DNA of 10,835 bases, taken from assembly GCA_041477005.1 (NCBI GenBank), contig JBGOUJ010000217.1:1-10835 (forward strand). Reading direction: 5' to 3'. Origin of the DNA: JBGOUJ01 sp041477005 (GTDB lineage: Bacteria; Acidobacteriota; Terriglobia; Bryobacterales; JACQDG01). Both the position numbers and the translations under genes were made by a program. Below the pieces are notes generated by a model, which was not told where the DNA came from, did no database searches, and was given only the letters and a program-made list of their open reading frames with translations. Position 1 is the first letter of the stretch; each line of letters starts with the position of its first letter. Of this stretch, positions 7,160 through 10,835 are shown one piece after another.

Positions 7160-7190
7160 CAGCACCGTCACGTCTGAAATCCAGCACCGT
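7160..7190. repeat. 9-bp direct repeat CAGCACCGT, 22-bp period
   Basis: CAGCACCGT occurs exactly at 7160-7168 and 7182-7190. The 22-bp start-to-start distance is two helical turns, so both copies face the same side of the DNA, as in tandem sites for dimeric response regulators. The pair lies about 155-185 bp upstream of the DinB-like start codon. Role inferred only. Confidence 0.4.
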
Positions 7191-7315
7191 TCTTGCGAGG
7201 TCGTCCGATGGCGTGGGCGGGCGAATGAGGGGCCGGATGGCCGTTTCGCAGGACAACCCGATCAGCTAGCGGCAAGAACACGAAGCGACCCATCGAATGC
7301 GTCCCGGAGTCTTAC

Positions 7316-7384
7316 CACCGAGACGCCGAGAGCGCTGAGAAATACCTCTGGCCTCTTTCTCGGCGTTCTCTGCGCCTCTGGAGT
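7316..7384. repeat. Imperfect inverted repeat of short-word units
   Basis: The left arm (ACCGAGACGCCGAGAGCGCT and on, about 7316-7342) is roughly complementary to the right arm (CTCTTTCTCGGCGTTCTCTG and on, about 7354-7384). Each arm is itself built of 8-9 bp words such as GAGAGCGCT. It starts 9 bp past the oxidoreductase stop, so the stem could shield or terminate that mRNA. The same type of GAGACGC/CTCTGCG palindrome is common between genes in Acidobacteriota and Planctomycetes, from memory. Confidence 0.5.
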
Positions 7385-7393
7385 GGATCGTTC

Positions 7394-8710
7394 CTACGCC
7401 GCGGGCGGGTGGTCCAGGATTTCCTCGCGCTTGGCGTCCCAGTAGAGCTTCTTGCCGCTCCAGTAGGACTTCGCCGCCATGATCACGGTGACCGCGTGCT
7501 TGAAGCCGGTGTGGATGTGACCGTTCGGCTGGGTGCGGTTGCGCATGGACGTGATCCAGTTGTCGAAATGCGGCTTGCTGTCGTCGCTCGGATCGGCCTT
7601 GGGGGCCGGTGCGCCCTCGACGGTGAGGGGGCGCTCCTCGGCGACCGGCGTGTGGCCGGCCCGCGCCCGCCAGTCGGTCGGCCGGCCGCCCTTCGGCGTC
7701 AGCACCCATTTCTGGCTGCCTTCGCCGCCCTCGGCGATTAGCGTGCCGTTCTTGCCCATGATGGCGTTGTGGCTGCCGAAGCTGTTGCCGAACTGCGTCT
7801 GGTAAACGTAGACGAAGCCCTTCTTATAAGTCGCGACGGCGGTGAAGGTGTCGGGGTTTTCCCGGCCGTCATTCCAGGAGTAGATGCCGCCGTTGGCGAC
7901 CATCGTCTGCGGAATGTCCTCGTCCATGTAGAAGTGCACCAAGCCGCTGCCATGGCTCATCCACTGGTCGGCAATGCCGGCCGAGAAATCCTTGTGCAGG
8001 CGGAACTCGAAATACACCACCGGGTCGAACGGGCGGTAGGGCTTGCCGAGCAGCCACCGCTTCCAGTCGGTGTCTTCCTCGCGGATGCGCTTGAGGTTGG
8101 GATTGTCCGGATAGTGCCAGCGTTCTTCGTTCTTGTTCCACACCTGCTCGATGCGGGTGATCTGGCCGAGTTGGCCGGAGCGGACGATGTCGCGCGCGGC
8201 GTTCTGATAGGGGTCGCTGACCCACTGCGATCCCATCTGCACGATTTGCTTCGAGCCGAGCACGGTCTCGCGGGCGAGCTTGGCCTCTTCGAAGACGTTG
8301 GCCATGGGCTTCTCGCAGTAGCAGTCCTTGCCGGCGCGCACCACGTCGACCAGGATCTTGGCGTGCTGGAAATCGCCGGTGGCGATCATGATGGCGTCCA
8401 CGTCCTTGAGGGCCAGCAGGTCCTCGGAATACTTGAAGGCGCGCGGCTTCTTGCTGAACTTCTGCTCCACGTCGCTCGCCGCCAGCTCGCGGTTGAAACT
8501 CCAGAGGTCGCAGACGGCGGTGATCTCGCAGTTCATGTCCTGGGCCGAGGCCTTGGCCATGCGCCGGTGCCCCCGGCTGCGCCCGCCGCAGCCGATCAGC
8601 CCGATCGAGATGCGATCGTTCGACCCGATGACGCGAGAATAAGAAGCCGCACTCAGCGCGCTGGCGGACGCCGCGCCCAGAAATGATCTCCTGCTCAGAT
8701 TCGCGGACAT
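7394..8710 (-). CDS. Tat-exported Gfo/Idh/MocA family oxidoreductase
   Basis: The 438-aa NAD(P)-dependent sugar or inositol-type dehydrogenase begins with a twin-arginine signal (SRRSFLGAA at 6-14, then an Ala/Ser-rich stretch to about 25). Tat export suits an enzyme that folds around its cofactor before crossing the membrane, as for Zymomonas glucose-fructose oxidoreductase. The Rossmann fold shows GLIGCGGRSRG at 37-47 and the CEKP motif at 132-135, whose lysine is usually catalytic. A middle SHGSGLVHFYMD segment (252-263) matches the histidine-bearing active-site region. The substrate cannot be read. The start at 8710 is chosen over a frame open to 8818 because it has GGGAGG six bases upstream, begins the Tat signal, and the extra 36 codons would cover the promoter at 8736-8763. 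Such Tat-linked relatives are abundant in Acidobacteriota and Planctomycetota. Confidence 0.92.
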   Translation of the reverse strand: MSANLSRRSFLGAASASALSAASYSRVIGSNDRISIGLIGCGGRSRGHRRMAKASAQDMNCEITAVCDLWSFNRELAASDVEQKFSKKPRAFKYSEDLLALKDVDAIMIATGDFQHAKILVDVVRAGKDCYCEKPMANVFEEAKLARETVLGSKQIVQMGSQWVSDPYQNAARDIVRSGQLGQITRIEQVWNKNEERWHYPDNPNLKRIREEDTDWKRWLLGKPYRPFDPVVYFEFRLHKDFSAGIADQWMSHGSGLVHFYMDEDIPQTMVANGGIYSWNDGRENPDTFTAVATYKKGFVYVYQTQFGNSFGSHNAIMGKNGTLIAEGGEGSQKWVLTPKGGRPTDWRARAGHTPVAEERPLTVEGAPAPKADPSDDSKPHFDNWITSMRNRTQPNGHIHTGFKHAVTVIMAAKSYWSGKKLYWDAKREEILDHPPAA

Positions 8711-8735
8711 GAGGAACCTCCCGGTAACCGGCCCT

Positions 8736-8763
8736 ATTGTAGCACTTTCAACGTTGTTGTGAA
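8736..8763 (-). promoter_or_regulatory. Sigma70-type promoter of the oxidoreductase
   Basis: On the minus strand TTCACA (8763-8758, 5 of 6 to TTGACA), a 16-bp spacer and TACAAT (8741-8736, 5 of 6 to TATAAT) stand 25 bp before the ATG at 8710, giving a short leader with a GGGAGG ribosome site. An 8-bp palindrome CAACGTTG (8749-8756) lies inside the spacer, where a repressor could act. Confidence 0.6.
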
Positions 8764-8821
8764 ATCCGATTTCAGGGTGATTCTTGGATTGGCCGGGATC
8801 GGCACAAACCGCGTGCAAGTC

Positions 8822-9916
8822 CTACCTCTTCTCGCCGTCCACTCCCATTCCACCCTTCATTTCAAATTCGTCGAGTTTGCTGTCGTCGAGTCCGATCGCC
8901 ACGACCTTCGCTGCGCCGCCCTCGATTCGGATCTTCACGAAGTGCTCCGTGCGGAGGACCTTCTGCGTGACGCCGGCCGCGGGCTTGTCCACGTCGTACA
9001 GCGGGGCGCCGCCGCCACCGGTGATGATGTAATGAACACCGTTCTTAAGGTAATGCTGGTAATTGTGGTCGTGACCAAAAAAACCGGCGGTGACGTGGTA
9101 GCTTTCAAACAACGGCATCAGAGCCGTCATCTCCGGATTGTCTCCCTGGCGTCGAGCGACGGCGGTAATGGGAGGGTGGTGGGCGGTGATGAATCGGAAC
9201 TCCGCTTTCTGGTTCTTTGCAAGATCTTCTTCGAGCCAGTGTTTCTGCTGGGTCCAGAACGCCGCTTTCGCTGCAGAATCCGCCGCCACGTTGCCAATGT
9301 CGCTGTTGAGCACGATGAAGTGACTCTTGCCCCAGTCAAAGGAATAGTACGGGACGCCGACCTGGAAGAACTCGTAAAACTGATGGTTGTTGCGCTCGTG
9401 ATTCCCAAGCGACGGAAAGAACGCCGTCTTACGGAGCAACTCCCTTTCGATATCGAAGAAGACCGGCCATTGCGCGGTATCCGATCCGTCGGCCACCAGG
9501 TCCCCCGTGTGCATGATGAAATCGGGCACACCGCTTCGCACCACCGCCGCTACTATGCGGCGATGCATGTCGTGCCGGGTGCGCGTGTCACCGTAGACGA
9601 CGAAATCGAACGGCTCCGCACCCGCAGGCGGCGTCTTGAACATACCCTTGCCGTCATCACGGCCATTAATGTCGTAATAGTAAGTGGTTCCCGGCTTGAG
9701 CCCGGTGAAGCCGAACTTCTCTGCCCGCAGGGCCGGCGCGGAGCGTTCGGTATCCCCGGGCGCAGGGCCGAGCGTGGCCTCGCCGGTCTGGACGATCCAA
9801 GTGACAGTCGCAGCTCTTGGGCTCACATTGACCACAAAGGGGCCGCCCACAATCTTGTCGGCGGCGAGCGCCGCCGTAGCGCTAAGGAGTGCTGCCAGTA
9901 GTAATGGTTTAGTCAT
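8822..9916 (-). CDS. Exported metallophosphoesterase, purple-acid-phosphatase-like
   Basis: The 364-aa protein has a signal peptide (about 1-19, ending ALAAD), a fibronectin-III-like domain (about 25-97, with the LKPGTTYYY strand typical of purple acid phosphatases) and a calcineurin-like metallophosphoesterase domain. Metal motifs in order are GDTRTR (D110), GDLVADG (D139), GNHE (N172, H173), AHHPP (H246/H247) and GHDHNY (H282, H284). It should cleave phosphate monoesters or diesters in the periplasm. The tyrosine that colours true purple acid phosphatases (GDxxYAD) is not present in GDLVADG, so the metal pair may differ. ATG 9916 is preferred to GTG 9925 because GGAG stands eight bases before it. 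It lies 111 bp upstream of the oxidoreductase, which has its own promoter. The substrate is unknown. Confidence 0.9.
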   Translation of the reverse strand: MTKPLLLAALLSATAALAADKIVGGPFVVNVSPRAATVTWIVQTGEATLGPAPGDTERSAPALRAEKFGFTGLKPGTTYYYDINGRDDGKGMFKTPPAGAEPFDFVVYGDTRTRHDMHRRIVAAVVRSGVPDFIMHTGDLVADGSDTAQWPVFFDIERELLRKTAFFPSLGNHERNNHQFYEFFQVGVPYYSFDWGKSHFIVLNSDIGNVAADSAAKAAFWTQQKHWLEEDLAKNQKAEFRFITAHHPPITAVARRQGDNPEMTALMPLFESYHVTAGFFGHDHNYQHYLKNGVHYIITGGGGAPLYDVDKPAAGVTQKVLRTEHFVKIRIEGGAAKVVAIGLDDSKLDEFEMKGGMGVDGEKR

Positions 9917-10088
9917 GAATGCCACTCCGGACGGTCAGCCCGGCAGCCGGTGTGGAGTCCCGCCGGATCAGGAGTTGGGTCATCCCCCCGCAGCGGAGAT
10001 ACCCGCCGCTCTCTTGCTGAGGGTCGAGCTGGGAGCCGCAGAGTAAGCGGCTGAGAAGACATGGCTTTCCCGGTTTCCGAACGACCGA

Positions 10089-10097
10089 ATGATAACA
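10089..10097 (-). promoter_or_regulatory. Candidate extended -10 for the phosphoesterase gene
   Basis: The minus strand reads TGTTATCAT, a TGn extended -10 with TATCAT matching TATAAT at 5 of 6. No good -35 is present, as is common for extended -10 promoters. It would give a leader of roughly 165 nt before the ATG at 9916. Weak evidence. Confidence 0.3.
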
Positions 10098-10124
10098 CAG
10101 TCCACTGAGCTCCCAGCCGCCGAA

Positions 10125-10140
10125 CGGCGCTTGAGCGCCG
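10125..10140. promoter_or_regulatory. Perfect palindrome, possible operator
   Basis: CGGCGC (10125-10130), TTGA, GCGCCG (10135-10140) form a perfect inverted repeat. It sits about 30 bp upstream of the candidate extended -10 of the phosphoesterase gene, a usual place for an activator or repressor site. It could equally be a short terminator stem for the upstream methyltransferase gene, though no T-run follows. Confidence 0.3.
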
Positions 10141-10250
10141 GCGCTGAAGACAGACCGGTGTGTCACCATCTCGTCCGTCCGACTCAGCCCGATTCGAGCC
10201 TGCGCGTAGACCCGAGGGGAGGCTGGGGACGTCCGATCCGGAATGGAGCC

Positions 10251-10835
10251 TCAATCCACCTTGCGACCCCACGCCTGAAAGTAGAGATACACTACGAGCG
10301 TACCGGCATCGTCGAGGTCGCGTTTCAGGTCGGTCATGAGTTCGTTGAACTCTGCCTCGGAGATCAGGCCCTCGGCAAGAATGCGGTCACGCACGTTTCG
10401 CATAAAATCCCGGAAGATGGCGCGCCGGGGGTGCCCGCACGGACAAACGTGGACCACCGGTTTGACTTGAATATCCAAGAGGCCGGCCGAACGCAGGATT
10501 CGGTGCGTTTTCCTTCCTACGAACAAATCGATCCCGTTGGCCCGGGAGTACGCGTCAAATACTTCGAAGAGCCGATTCCACGCCGGCGATGGCGGATCGC
10601 AAAAGCAACCTCCCCAGTCGGCCTCGTGGCTGGCGACCACGCCTGCGGGCCGGACCAGAGCGACCATTTCTTCGACCACGGACTGCGGCTCGGGCACGTT
10701 CACCAGAACCAGCCGGGCATGGACCAAGTGGAACGAAGCTCGCGGCAGGCCGGTTGCTTTGGCGTCGCTCCGGAGCACCTCGACGTTCGTCAGTTGCCGT
10801 TCGGCGACGAATTTCCGCGCCAACTGAACGGTGGG
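10251..10835 (-). CDS. Class I SAM-dependent methyltransferase (5' end outside window)
   Basis: The frame is open from the window edge to a TGA at 10251, giving 194 residues of a longer protein; the glycine-rich SAM motif I lies outside. Visible parts fit the Methyltransf_11/25 type: VEVLRSDAKATGLPRASFHL (motif II with the acidic DA), VHARLVLVNVPEP, then VRPAGVVASHEADW, which corresponds to the usual LRPGG-x-V-x-x-E-D motif III. The C-terminal half has GLISEAEFNELMTDLKRDL and ends FQAWGRK, as in small-molecule methyltransferases acting in the cytoplasm. A TTG at 10823 is not taken as the start because family sequence continues upstream of it. The substrate is unknown, and 334 bp separate it from the next gene on this strand. 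Confidence 0.85.
   Translation of the reverse strand, partial: PTVQLARKFVAERQLTNVEVLRSDAKATGLPRASFHLVHARLVLVNVPEPQSVVEEMVALVRPAGVVASHEADWGGCFCDPPSPAWNRLFEVFDAYSRANGIDLFVGRKTHRILRSAGLLDIQVKPVVHVCPCGHPRRAIFRDFMRNVRDRILAEGLISEAEFNELMTDLKRDLDDAGTLVVYLYFQAWGRKVD

Larger units (their letters stand above)
7007..7393. other. 387-bp intergenic region with direct repeat and hairpin
   Basis: Both strands were read and no believable gene was found; short open frames here lack start signals and family motifs. The region holds the DinB-like ribosome site, a pair of 9-bp direct repeats (7160-7168 and 7182-7190), and an imperfect inverted repeat (7316-7384) next to the oxidoreductase stop codon. A clear -35/-10 pair for the DinB-like gene was not found; TAAGAT on the minus strand near 7050 is only a weak -10 candidate. 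Confidence 0.6.
9917..10250. other. 334-bp leader/intergenic region upstream of the phosphoesterase
   Basis: No gene is supported on either strand; the open frames seen have no ribosome site or recognisable motif, and two of them overlap each other. The stretch carries a candidate extended -10 (10089-10097), a perfect 6-bp stem palindrome (10125-10140) and a 6-bp stem with a 7-nt loop (10034-10039 with 10047-10052). No classical T-run terminator for the methyltransferase gene was found. Confidence 0.55.

Noticed and set aside
7072..7445. Small plus-strand open frames between the DinB-like gene and the oxidoreductase
   Set aside because: No ribosome site, no motif, and they run into the hairpin repeat and the end of the oxidoreductase gene on the other strand.
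8711..8818. Extra 36-residue N-terminus of the oxidoreductase
   Set aside because: It would precede the Tat signal and overlaps a good promoter; the ATG at 8710 has its own Shine-Dalgarno.
7769..9901. Long plus-strand open frames opposite the oxidoreductase and phosphoesterase
   Set aside because: No start signals or domains; the minus-strand genes carry signal peptides, ribosome sites and full motif sets.
9909..10272. Two overlapping minus-strand open frames of 86 and 119 codons upstream of the phosphoesterase
   Set aside because: They overlap each other in different frames, look low-complexity, lack a Shine-Dalgarno, and the region holds promoter-like and hairpin signals.
1..10835. A new multi-gene defence, secretion or mobile system
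   Set aside because: All genes belong to recognisable families, no nuclease, transposase, integrase or toxin-antitoxin pair is present, and gene spacing does not suggest one joint operon.

Overview
The window is GC-rich DNA that looks like an Acidobacteriota chromosome, perhaps Bryobacterales/Solibacter-like. This is inferred from the gene mix: long periplasmic two-component-propeller hybrid kinases, a Tat-exported Gfo/Idh/MocA oxidoreductase, an exported DinB-like protein, and short-word tandem repeats between genes. The assignment is not proven by any marker gene, because only the last 25 codons of a MutS-like gene are present. No rRNA, tRNA, CRISPR array, transposase or phage gene was seen.

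Plus strand, left half (1-6413): the C-terminal end of a MutS-like mismatch-repair gene, then anmK (anhydro-MurNAc kinase, cell-wall recycling), then two tandem hybrid histidine kinases. The mutS/anmK junction is built from 7-bp tandem repeats arranged as a nested inverted repeat. That repeat supplies the mutS stop codon and part of the anmK N-terminus. The first kinase (451 aa) has one membrane segment, HisKA, HATPase and receiver domains but no sensor. The second (1180 aa) has the same kinase and receiver core behind a signal peptide, 14 propeller blades (fitting two seven-bladed propellers) and a Y_Y_Y domain. The two cores align with almost no gaps and lie 3561 bp apart.

Minus strand, right half (10835-6491), read right to left: a class I methyltransferase cut by the window edge, an exported purple-acid-phosphatase-like metallophosphoesterase, a Tat-exported Gfo/Idh/MocA oxidoreductase and an exported DinB-superfamily protein. 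Gaps of 334, 111 and 387 bp between them suggest separate transcription units. The oxidoreductase has a good sigma70-type promoter and Shine-Dalgarno, which fix its start. The two halves converge at about 6414-6490.

Working together: three of the minus-strand products and the propeller kinase are predicted to act in the periplasm. This suits a cell that senses and processes external polymers or their breakdown products, but no substrate can be read from the sequence. I see no complete new multi-gene system. The most unusual points are the heptamer repeat at mutS/anmK, the sensor-less paralogue of the propeller kinase, and an exported DinB-like protein with a substituted metal-ligand position.
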